NCBI GenBank assembly: GCA_011605725.1
Contig: JAAOZP010000016.1
Span: 1-63,562 of the forward strand
Direction of reading: 5' to 3'
Length of the DNA: 63,562 nucleotides
Source of the DNA: Nitrososphaerota archaeon
Lineage (GTDB): Archaea > Thermoproteota > EX4484-205 > JAAOZP01
Shown: positions 51,698-59,188 of the stretch, in pieces
Position numbering within the stretch: the first letter of the stretch is position 1
Layout of the letters: every line of letters begins with the position of its first letter
Notes under the pieces: generated by a model
Seen by the model: the letters and a program-made list of their open reading frames with translations, nothing else
What the model was told of the DNA's origin: nothing
Database searches by the model: none
Made by a program: the position numbers and the translations under genes

Positions 51698-51835
51698 TCC
51701 TTTAATAACCTAATTAGCGGGCCTCCTGTTTTGAGGATTAATAATTAATCTATGTAATTTTCGAATCATTTTTTATCAAGTTATTTTACATTCATAGATA
51801 AGCTTATAACTAACTGTAAGTATTTCACGAGAGGG

Positions 51836-52063
51836 TTGGCAAAGATCTGCGATGCTGTTACTGCACCTCTTAGGAGTCTTGACAAACGGTTTAAGGTTGT
51901 TCTTACTGTCATCGGCATGTATAGCAGGGCAAATAGCCTTACGCTAAACTGTAACCAGCTTTATGCTGTTACCTTAGAGGCTAACCCCGTTAGCTGGGCT
52001 CAATGGTTTAGGCAGCGTGATTTCCTCAGCAGTCTCTGTTCTTGCAGGGCGGTTAATCGATAA
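51836..52063 (+). pseudogene. Possible remnant of a membrane transporter N-terminus
   Basis: The 75-codon frame starts with TTG. Its order of elements (L-D-K-R-F-K-V-V-L-T-V-I, then L-Y-A-V-T-L-E-A-N-P-V-S) recalls the first membrane span and following loop of archaeal MFS transporters, L-Y-A-x-x-L-G-A-x-P-V. The rest does not continue as a transporter. The reading is weak. An AT-rich promoter-like stretch lies at about 51770-51820. The rest of the 370-base gap shows nothing else. Confidence 0.3.
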
Positions 52064-52069
52064 GTACAC

Positions 52070-52510
52070 CTATTTAAACTCAGATATAACCTGAAGTTCC
52101 AACAGGAGTTTGAATACGGTGCTCAAGGCGTATCTGGCGTCGGATAATGCTTTTTCAGCATCGTTCCTGTCGAAGATGTCGCTCGGAGCCTTGTTTAGGG
52201 ACTCGATGCCGTAGAGGCTCGGAGCCCTCTTATCCGCAAGGTCCCTAGAAACCTCGCTCAGCCTTTCAACCTCTCCTCTAAACCATTCTGGAAACCTCTC
52301 TTTAACCGCCCTTAGAATCCTCCCCATGTCATGCTCCTTAGGGTATTCCACGCCCACGGCTCTTAACGCAGCCTTAAGGGAGAGTTCGACGCATTCCTGA
52401 CTGTACCTGACTACATCAGGATAGGATTCTTCAGAAAAGGCGAGTTCCGCGCTTTTAATCCTGATCCTCGCTCTCTTGAAATAGTCTTCAGCCAGTTTCG
52501 CCAGCCTCAT
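52070..52510 (-). CDS. HEPN domain protein (partner of MNT nucleotidyltransferase)
   Basis: The 146-residue helical protein has the HEPN start A-E-D-Y-F-K-R-A-R-I-R-I-K-S-A-E-L-A-F, then Y-P-D-V-V-R-Y-S-Q-E-C-V-E-L-S-L-K-A, and the tail S-D-A-R-Y-A-L. In HEPN/MNT toxin-antitoxin pairs the HEPN protein is an RNase with R-x4-6-H. Here the corresponding stretch D-K-R-A-P-S-L-Y-G has the Arg and a Tyr but no His, so RNase activity may be absent. It overlaps the MNT gene by four bases. Confidence 0.85.
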   Translation of the reverse strand: MRLAKLAEDYFKRARIRIKSAELAFSEESYPDVVRYSQECVELSLKAALRAVGVEYPKEHDMGRILRAVKERFPEWFRGEVERLSEVSRDLADKRAPSLYGIESLNKAPSDIFDRNDAEKALSDARYALSTVFKLLLELQVISEFK

Positions 52511-53250
52511 AGTTCCAGCCTCTCAGCTGCTTCAGCTTCAGGTGTTAGAATCCAATACCAGCTGCCATCCGGCTCCTCGAATCTTTTTGCACCTATTTTT
52601 TCAAGCCTATCTCTAACCTCTGAAATCTTCCTAGTCATCAAACCGTTTCTATCATATATGATTACGCAATCCCTGGTGAGGTCCAGGTAAAACGGGTGAG
52701 TCGCGCCGGCCTCCTTAACGTCTGTCAGCAGTATGTCGAGATCCGAGTACACGCCTCTATTCTTCCAATTGTGAAGTATGATTTCATCCATCAGCCTGGA
52801 GGACACGACTTCTCGAATGATGCTTGTCCTCTCGCTATACTTTTCAGGCAGGTCTCTCGCCACAACCAGCAGGTCGATATCACTCTCAGGCTTAACCCTT
52901 CCAGCGGGCAAGGAGCCGAATAAAACTATTGATTCCAGCCTTGACCCCAGGGCTTCGAAAAGCTTGGCGACAGCCAGCTCCAATACTGGTAGTCTCTCTC
53001 TGTCCCTCACCTTATTCCTCCAGGCTAATCCTGAGGACTCCATCAGAGCTATCAAAGGATGCACGATTCTATACGTGCCTCTTTCAACCTTGTCAACCCA
53101 ACCGTAAGAGTACATTTTATGCAGGAATAACGGTGCTTTCTCAGAGTGTAAAACCGTTCTTGCATCTCCCGTCGTGAAAGGCAGGAGGCTGAAGTGTGAG
53201 AGGAGAGTGAAATATTTGGATGCTAGCCAACTGGGTATGGTTTTCGGCAT
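52507..53250 (-). CDS. Winged-helix plus MNT nucleotidyltransferase
   Basis: Residues 1-75 form a winged-helix-like domain (F-T-T-G-D-A, H-K-M-Y-S-Y-G-W-V-D-K-V-E-R-G-T-Y-R-I-V). The minimal nucleotidyltransferase follows with G112-S113 and D124/D126 in V-L-F-G-S, then E-S-D-I-D-L-L, and a third Asp in Y-S-D-L-D-I-L-L. MNT proteins of HEPN/MNT systems can AMPylate the HEPN toxin; this one has all catalytic residues. It is first in the two-gene operon, so the putative antitoxin is made before the HEPN protein. Confidence 0.88.
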   Translation of the reverse strand: MPKTIPSWLASKYFTLLSHFSLLPFTTGDARTVLHSEKAPLFLHKMYSYGWVDKVERGTYRIVHPLIALMESSGLAWRNKVRDRERLPVLELAVAKLFEALGSRLESIVLFGSLPAGRVKPESDIDLLVVARDLPEKYSERTSIIREVVSSRLMDEIILHNWKNRGVYSDLDILLTDVKEAGATHPFYLDLTRDCVIIYDRNGLMTRKISEVRDRLEKIGAKRFEEPDGSWYWILTPEAEAAERLEL

Positions 53251-53609
53251 GAATTAACCGTGCTGGAAAACACTTATTAAGCTTTACCTTATAGTTAATT
53301 TTTACCTAATAAGTAATGTTTTCCCAAGCATTCGTGCAAGGCACGCTTCATATCTTAAAACGCCTTTCCATGCCGTTATTCTCGAGCCCATCTGAAGCCG
53401 GCAGGCGCGAGCCGGCTCAGCATTTTGAAACAGTTTATTAGGAGTAAGCAGGGTGTTTACAATAGTGACGGTGGAGAAAAACGGCTGAAAGTTCCTCAGG
53501 AGGACCATGCTGCGCGTGCTCCCGAGGCGTATGCTAATCCGGTTTGTACAACATCATTGGAAGTAGCATTGTCTTGGGAAGCCGGCAGCGTCAATAACCT
53601 GCTCTAAAG

Positions 53610-53930
53610 AAGCGGGCGGCAGCCCCATGAGGGTCGAGCGCTTCTGACGCAACCAGCATGCAGCAGGTTTCTCCTCCAGCCGTCTCTTACCAACGCAGGT
53701 AGCTTGCCTTACCGCTGCTCCCTCCCGGGCCTAGCGGGTTCGGCAATTAGGCAGACGCACCCGCCCTACAGCGGGCGAGCCTGCTACTCCTGCCCAGTAA
53801 GGATGGCTTTCACAGACCTGCTGCAGCCGGATGCGTGTAGGCAGCCCTGTCCTCACGGTTATCGGCTCCCCGCGTATCGCCAGTTTCGGGAATAGGGAAT
53901 GGCGAGCTCCCCGAGCCTACCTGCCGCCCA
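53610..53930 (-). ncRNA. Signal recognition particle 7S RNA
   Basis: On the minus strand the ends GGGCGGCAG and CTGCCGCCC pair as the closing helix of archaeal SRP RNA, about 320 nt apart. The conserved helix 8 is clear at about 53707-53738: GAACCCGCTAGGCCC, tetraloop GGGA, then GGGAGCAGCGGTAAGG, the Ffh/SRP54-binding element with GGGA in place of the usual GGAA. The first part (GGCTCGGGGAGCTCGCC) suits the Alu-like 5' domain. It binds SRP19 and SRP54 for co-translational targeting. Apparent small ORFs over it on both strands are shadows. Confidence 0.9.
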
Positions 53931-54050
53931 GAGAAGGATCGCGGAGGCTTCATAAATATGTTTCCATCGGTGTTAGCGTCCTTTCTAACGGTAAGCTTGT
54001 GGTCTAGATGAATACTTTAATAAGCATGTTTCCACTCTTGCTCAAGAGCG

Positions 54051-55103
54051 ATGAAAAAGGAGTCTAAGGCTCGTAAGAACATAGTTAGTCTGGCTCTTGA
54101 AATACTTAAGCAGGTGGAGAATAGGCAGCCTCCCTCGCTGGAGCTTCCTCTCAGGACTGTTGACAACATTATTTTCGACGAGAAGAAGGGGCATTACGTG
54201 CTGGGGCCTAAGAAGATGGTTCGCACTTCGCGTAACGTGAAACACTTGAAGCCTTTAACCCAGCTAATATGGGTTGCAAGCCTAGCTAGGAAGCTTATCG
54301 ACGAGGATAAGACAAGTACGCTGAGGGATGTTTTCTACATGGCTGAAGGTGTGGATCTTGGTTTTGAGGATCAGAGCGAGTCGGACAGGGTAATAACTGA
54401 GCTTGAATCCGTAGTTGGCTCACCCAGGGAGGATTTCAACATTTATCCTGAGGAGAGGAGCGCCATATTTGCAGACTTAACCGTCGAGTATACTGTGAAA
54501 GGCTATGAGGGGAAGAGGATCAATCTGACTTCGCACCCCGACGGGTTGATGATAGGCCCGGCGCTAGCCACAGCCAGGTTTGTGAAAACCCCGGCTGACA
54601 AGGTTCTCTGCATTGAGAAGGGTGCCATGTTCACAAGGTTCGTTGAGGAGAAGGCTTGGAAAAAGTATAACGCTATCCTGATCCATACTGCCGGCCAGGC
54701 TCCTCGAGCTACACGACGCCTCATAAGAAGGCTTAACGTGGAGCTGGACCTACCTGTATACATATTTACCGACGCAGATCCCTGGGGGCTGCATATTGCG
54801 CAAGTCATAATCTCAGGCTCAGCCAATGCTGCGCACGTTCCAGAACTAGCTACTCCGAGGGCAAAGTGGATGGGTGTCTATGCTTCAGACATTGAGGAGT
54901 ATAGGCTTCCAAGCACCAAGCTTCTAGACGTGGACATTAAAAGGCTGAACGAGCTTAAGAAGGATAAGAGGTATGCTAAGGACCCGTGGAAGAGGGAGAT
55001 AGACGTGTTTTTCGAGATAAAAAAGAAGGCGGAGCAGGAGGCGTTCAGCAAATACGGCTTGTCCTACATGGTTGACGTTTATCTTAAGAAGAGGCTGGCG
55101 TAG
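54051..55103 (+). CDS. top6A: DNA topoisomerase VI subunit A
   Basis: Topo VI is a type IIB enzyme; subunit A cuts both strands through a tyrosine. The 350-residue protein has catalytic Y96 in L-R-D-V-F-Y-M-A-E and a Toprim domain with I-E-K-G-A-M-F and F-T-D-A-D-P-W-G, whose Glu and Asp residues hold Mg. The ATP-binding subunit B is commonly adjacent but is not seen in the flanking genes of this window. A TATA-like AATACTTTAATAA lies about 35 bases before the ATG. Confidence 0.95.
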   Translation: MKKESKARKNIVSLALEILKQVENRQPPSLELPLRTVDNIIFDEKKGHYVLGPKKMVRTSRNVKHLKPLTQLIWVASLARKLIDEDKTSTLRDVFYMAEGVDLGFEDQSESDRVITELESVVGSPREDFNIYPEERSAIFADLTVEYTVKGYEGKRINLTSHPDGLMIGPALATARFVKTPADKVLCIEKGAMFTRFVEEKAWKKYNAILIHTAGQAPRATRRLIRRLNVELDLPVYIFTDADPWGLHIAQVIISGSANAAHVPELATPRAKWMGVYASDIEEYRLPSTKLLDVDIKRLNELKKDKRYAKDPWKREIDVFFEIKKKAEQEAFSKYGLSYMVDVYLKKRLA

Positions 55104-55201
55104 AGGAAAACTGATCTAGCTTAGCCGCGAAAAGAAGGTCTGAAAAACAAGAAGGGCTTTAAGGAAAGATTTATCTTAGGGATTTCGAGCTTAAAGATGG
55201 T

Positions 55202-55387
55202 TTGAAAGCAAACATCGTTGCGGCAAAACTATTCGCGACCCTTCTCGTCTGCTGCGGAGCCATACTGCTATACTACACCGTGAACACAGGGGAAGCCTTA
55301 GGCATAACATTCCCGTTCTTCCTTTTCACCGGCGCGACGATAACGATTCTAGGCTTAGTCGGCCTATTATTCAGGCTTAGAGAGTAG
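55202..55387 (+). CDS. Small two-pass membrane protein, 61 aa
   Basis: The product has hydrophobic segments at about 6-24 and 34-55 and short charged ends, a hairpin in the membrane. Start is a TTG preceded by an AT-rich stretch (ATTTATCTTAGG). Family not recognised. It stands alone after top6A and before a GC run and tRNA-Asp. Confidence 0.45.
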   Translation: MKANIVAAKLFATLLVCCGAILLYYTVNTGEALGITFPFFLFTGATITILGLVGLLFRLRE

Positions 55388-55404
55388 AAAAATAGTAGTT
55401 GCGA

Positions 55405-55413
55405 CGCGCGCGC
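55405..55413. repeat. GC run CGCGCGCGC followed by a T-tract
   Basis: The run is followed by TCTTTTTT, so besides belonging to the GC-alternating family it may serve as a transcription end of the small membrane gene. Confidence 0.45.
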
Positions 55414-55491
55414 TCTTTTTTAATGTAGTGCACACTAGAATAGGAAAGACTAGCAGCTTCATATTGAAGTATCAAAATATTTAATAAACAG

Positions 55492-55578
55492 CGCCCTGGC
55501 CGGGATTTGAACCCGGGTCGGGAGGGTGACAGCCTCCAATGCTAACCTTTGTGCTCCTCCGATCTACACCACCAGGGC
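55492..55578 (-). tRNA. tRNA-Asp(GTC) with a D-loop intron
   Basis: Acceptor GCCCTGG/CCAGGGC with discriminator G, anticodon stem GGAGG/CCTCC with loop CTGTCAC (GTC) and T-arm CCGGG-TTCAAAT-CCCGG. The D-arm has about 13-14 extra nt (CGGAGGAGCACAAA) between TGTAGAT and GGTTAGCAT; removing them restores a normal D-loop. Confidence 0.86.
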
Positions 55579-55663
55579 CTTCTTGCGTCCTTTGACCCAC
55601 AGGCGTGCCTGGGTAAAATAAATCTTTCGCTTAAACTCGTGACACTTGAAAACACTGGTTGCT

Positions 55664-56284
55664 TTATGGTTTCACGGGCTTCATGCTGGCGCAGATTTCT
55701 ATGATCTCTTCCTCTGTCAGGACGGGTGCGAACCCGAAGAGATAGTTTAAGGAGCCGATCTTAATGACTACACAGTATGAGTATTCTGTACCGTATTTCA
55801 AACGGTATTCTTCATGACCGACTGGCATTTTGCTGAGATGAATGCCGTCCACTCGCCCACCTTGTCGAACCTGTCGGTTGTTTGTGCTGTTGCGCACAGA
55901 GAAGGGTATTTCTGGCATGGGTGTTATTTCTATACCGATTTCCGCGGTTGCAATGGCGGTGTCTCCGGTGTTGCTGTAAAGCACTATTATGGGGAAGCTA
56001 ACCTGCCCGTCGAGAACCTCAGCCCATATGGCTGTGAGCTCCATCCCCTTCACCATTTTCGTGGGAAGATAGAGGGTAAGCCCTCTCTTTGCCAACTGGT
56101 TAACCACAGTATCCAGAGTGACGATCTCGCCGGGAAATGGTGCAATGCCACGTTTCGAAGCATTCTGCACAGTAGAGTCTGGGGCTGGGCCCGGGAGCTG
56201 CTTTGACACAACGTAGTTCCCTACGATTATGCTCATAGTCATGGCTGCTAAAAGCACCGTGAGGGGCATATTTTCAATTCGAGC
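55664..56284 (-). CDS. Membrane-anchored hypothetical protein
   Basis: From MARIENMPL the product is about 206 residues, with one membrane segment (L-T-V-L-L-A-A-M-T-M-S-I-I-V-G) and an outer beta-rich domain that ends in Y-C-V-V-I-K-I-G-S-L-N-Y-L-F-G. The ATG at 56284 is preferred; the ATG 11 codons upstream would read through the GC palindrome at 56302. Family not recognised. The stop is followed by tRNA-Asp. Confidence 0.6.
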   Translation of the reverse strand, partial: ARIENMPLTVLLAAMTMSIIVGNYVVSKQLPGPAPDSTVQNASKRGIAPFPGEIVTLDTVVNQLAKRGLTLYLPTKMVKGMELTAIWAEVLDGQVSFPIIVLYSNTGDTAIATAEIGIEITPMPEIPFSVRNSTNNRQVRQGGRVDGIHLSKMPVGHEEYRLKYGTEYSYCVVIKIGSLNYLFGFAPVLTEEEIIEICASMKPVKP

Positions 56285-56731
56285 CATCAGCCACCACCCC
56301 AAGCGCGCGCTCTCCACTGATTAGATCACTATTGCTTCCTTTTATATTTTTCTTTAACAATAATCAAACATCCTGAAGGTGTAAATTAAATAAATATGCA
56401 TAATTCTTGGGTTTAGCTGCGCATTCCTTTGGCATGCTTAAAAGCTATGGATCCTGAAGGAGTTTTGAACCAGTGTGTCTTCAGGCTTGTTTTTGGAAGT
56501 TTTTCATATGGTGGTACATTGCCGCTAGGGCTTCTACAGGCAACATGTTTTTCACGGCCGGATGGAAAACAAGCTCTTGTAAAGATTTTTTCACGTTGCG
56601 TCGACGTTTAACAATTCGAAGCGACGTAGTGTGTCTTGGCAAATAAGTAGAACCCATGTTCAAAGTTGCTGATTAGTATCACAGTTTCTCTTTTTTCCAA
56701 CGATGGAGAGCTATGTTTATTAAGCCAAGCC
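56285..56731. other. Intergenic stretch with GC palindrome, no clear gene
   Basis: It contains AGCGCGCGCT at 56302-56311 and long AT-rich runs (56335-56410) that resemble promoters. Short open frames on both strands (about 60 codons near 56430-56660) show no protein-like pattern or family and are not called. Confidence 0.4.
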
Positions 56732-58018
56732 CTATTTGAGTATGCCAACTACTCCGCCGAAGCCCTTTTGGAGCATCATCCCCTCTTCCGTCGCCGTAGA
56801 TATTAGCTCGAGCTGAACGTTTTTCTGAGAAGCGATTTCGATGAAACGGTCAAGCAGGCTTTCTTTCTCGGCGACATACAGGCTTGTTGAACCGCATTTT
56901 GGACATGGTGTTGAAGATACTTTCGCCGGAAGAGCGATCAGCTCTTGGAACGGATGTTGCTCAACAGCCGCGTAGTCGCATTTTCCGCATTTAATCTTGA
57001 CCCTGAATATGTCGAGAGCTTCTGAGAAAAGTATGAGCTTGACCTTTCCGCTTTGAACCGCGTTCTCAACTTCTTTAAGCCCGTAGACAACCTTGTCCGG
57101 CTCAGTGCTCACGAGCTTAAGGAAGCTGCCCACCAGGTTCCTCTCCTTTATTAGGTCGAGCTCCTGAAGCTTTTCAGACGCTTTCCCCAGTATCTCCTTT
57201 ATGCCCTGGTGACCCGTGTATGAAGTGTCCACCACTGCCAGTATCTTTCTCCTAAGCTCGTAGTGAATGAAATCTTTTTCGAGGAACATTTCCTTCGTTG
57301 GCCCAGGTCCACCAACTATCAATCCTTTAACATCAGTGTTCTGAAGGTAAATCTCGTTCAGACGCTCGGCGACACGCCTGTAGAAATCGTTAAGCTCCAT
57401 CTCCCTGAGTCTTTCAAATCTTCTGGCTGACTGGCCTCCCTTGCTAGTCTTACCAGGGACGCCGGAGGTCAACTCGTCTTTCACGTCGATATTTCTACCA
57501 GATGCGAGGGCAATCGTCGCCTCAGAATTATCAATAGACAGAATTAAATACTTATCCTTCTTCTCAAGCATCTCTTTAAGAGGTTCAACGTAAAACTTGT
57601 CGTCGCAGCCATAGTATGAGAGGGTTATTTTTTCAGGAGGCTCTATTACGTGGATCTCAATATTTTCTGAACCAGGGGTCTCCCCCGGAATGGCTCCGCA
57701 GAATATGACTAGCCCGTTTTCAGGAGCCTCGTCATAAAGCTTAAGCCTCTGCTGAACCTTGACAATAGCGTCCTGAACATTTTTCCTCGTCGTTCTAGAC
57801 TTAATGTTTGACGCTTTCCCATACTCCTCCCTCAGGTTCGTCATCACCTCGCTTATCCTTCTCCCCGGAGGAATGTAGAGGCTGATCAGCTCAGTTCCAC
57901 GCCCCCTTTTTTCAGAGAGCTCTCTAAGAGTCCTTCTCGAAATATACTCCTTCACCGATGTTGCAAGCGTTTTTTCACTCAAAACAGGGTTCTCCGGGGA
58001 GACCTCGCTAAACCCCAT
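56732..58018 (-). CDS. prf1: Peptide chain release factor aRF1
   Basis: aRF1 reads all three stop codons and triggers release of the finished protein. The 428-residue product has the N-terminal NIKS motif at 71-74 (S-N-I-K-S-R-T-T-R), the catalytic G194-G195-Q196 in K-G-G-Q-S-A-R-R-F and the C-terminal domain with C-G-K-C-D-Y and C-P-K-C-G-S forming a zinc-ribbon-like insert. Its start is 36 bases from the divergent pyrH gene. Pelota, its structural relative, is also encoded in this window. Confidence 0.97.
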   Translation of the reverse strand: MGFSEVSPENPVLSEKTLATSVKEYISRRTLRELSEKRGRGTELISLYIPPGRRISEVMTNLREEYGKASNIKSRTTRKNVQDAIVKVQQRLKLYDEAPENGLVIFCGAIPGETPGSENIEIHVIEPPEKITLSYYGCDDKFYVEPLKEMLEKKDKYLILSIDNSEATIALASGRNIDVKDELTSGVPGKTSKGGQSARRFERLREMELNDFYRRVAERLNEIYLQNTDVKGLIVGGPGPTKEMFLEKDFIHYELRRKILAVVDTSYTGHQGIKEILGKASEKLQELDLIKERNLVGSFLKLVSTEPDKVVYGLKEVENAVQSGKVKLILFSEALDIFRVKIKCGKCDYAAVEQHPFQELIALPAKVSSTPCPKCGSTSLYVAEKESLLDRFIEIASQKNVQLELISTATEEGMMLQKGFGGVVGILK

Positions 58019-58054
58019 ATATTAATATTTCACTTCCTAGGGGGTAAGAGGTAA

Positions 58055-58747
58055 ATGAAGATAGTGTTGAAAATAGGGCACGCCCTCTTCAAGGGGCATT
58101 CGATAGACTTGGAGAGGATTCGGGGAACTGTTGACGCGGTTCTAAGGCTGTATAACGCGGGGCATAAGGTGGTTGTTGTAGTCGGCGGCGGTGAGCCCAG
58201 TAGGACCTACATAAAGGCGGCCAGAAGCCTTGGGGCGGACCATGCTACTTGCGACGAGATGGGGATAATGGTCACCCGGCTGAACGCCCTCCTGCTCTCC
58301 ATAGCTTTTGGAGAGGCTGCGAGCAGAAGTATTATAGGCAGTTTTGAAGATCTTGAGAAACAGCTGGATGCAGCTGGGAGTAAAATAATTGTCGGAGGAG
58401 GGTTTACTCCCGCTCAGTCTACAGACGCTGTTGCAGCACTCATAGCTGAAAGAATGAAAGCCGATCTCCTGATAAAGACTACTGATGTCGACGGTGTTTA
58501 CAGCTCCGATCCAGATAAAAACCCGGATGCGAAACTGCTTAGAGAAGTAAGCATTAGAAGACTCAGGAAAATACTTAGCAAGGGGGAATCGAAACCAGGG
58601 GAATACCGGCTTCTAGACCAGGTTTCCCTCTCGATACTTGAGAGGTCAAGAATACCGGTTGTAATCGTAAACGGCTCAGACCCTGAAAACATCGTTAGAG
58701 CAGCCTCAGGGGAGAAAGTAGGCACGAGAATAACCTATTCTGGGTAA
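58055..58747 (+). CDS. pyrH: Uridylate kinase (archaeal type)
   Basis: It phosphorylates UMP to UDP. The 230-residue amino-acid-kinase-fold protein has V-L-K-I-G-H-A-L-F, V-V-V-G-G-G-E-P-S-R at the ATP/UMP site, G-A-D-H-A-T-C-D-E-M-G, then K-T-T-D-V-D-G-V-Y and the ending I-V-N-G-S-D-P-E-N-I. Length and motif order are those of archaeal UMP kinases. A TATA-like TATTAATATTTC overlaps the space to the divergent aRF1 gene. Confidence 0.93.
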   Translation: MKIVLKIGHALFKGHSIDLERIRGTVDAVLRLYNAGHKVVVVVGGGEPSRTYIKAARSLGADHATCDEMGIMVTRLNALLLSIAFGEAASRSIIGSFEDLEKQLDAAGSKIIVGGGFTPAQSTDAVAALIAERMKADLLIKTTDVDGVYSSDPDKNPDAKLLREVSIRRLRKILSKGESKPGEYRLLDQVSLSILERSRIPVVIVNGSDPENIVRAASGEKVGTRITYSG

Positions 58748-58888
58748 ACGCTGCTAGCCAAAGCGCACGCTAACTCCGCTGCTCGCATTCCTCTTGCCAA
58801 CTACTCTCGCTGAGCTGGGAATAAGACCTAGCTGGCTATTGTAAGCCTGTCATCCTGCTTTAATACTCTTACAGTCTTCACTTGCGCG

Positions 58889-59059
58889 ATGCTCGCTTTC
58901 ATCCTTGTTTTCTGCAATAGGCGTTTCTATAATGCTTCAAGCATGATAGTGCCACCACAAGCGGTAAGCCTTGTATCTGTAGTCTTATTCTTAGTCTTCG
59001 GCATCTATATGATTCTAACAAGGGGAAAAGAGGGGTGTTTAGAGAAAACGATTCTGTAG
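58889..59059 (+). CDS. Possible small membrane protein or transporter remnant, 56 aa
   Basis: The frame ATG to TAG gives a product with hydrophobic segments at about 2-9 and 27-44 (V-S-L-V-S-V-V-L-F-L-V-F-G-I-Y-M-I-L) and a charged tail T-R-G-K-E-G. It may be the tail of a lost membrane gene. The rest of the gap from 58748 to 59188 shows only a GC element (AAGCGCACGCTAA at 58761) and no gene. Confidence 0.3.
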   Translation: MLAFILVFCNRRFYNASSMIVPPQAVSLVSVVLFLVFGIYMILTRGKEGCLEKTIL

Positions 59060-59188
59060 CACGAGAGAGATGCATTTTTCATTCAAGAAGATTGAACAGC
59101 AGTTGCATCATCATCAAGCTGAATTAATAAATCTTGGAAGACAAGGCCAATGACAAGAGTTATGAAATAAAGCGGGAAGATGCTACTT

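Noticed and set aside
53425..53895. Two plus-strand open frames of about 60 codons
   Set aside because: The second lies across the SRP RNA gene on the other strand, and the first just beyond its 3' end; their translations are cysteine- and proline-rich without any protein-like pattern.
56429..56663. Two opposite open frames of about 60 codons
   Set aside because: Both cover the same bases, lack promoter or ribosome signals and have no protein-like pattern.
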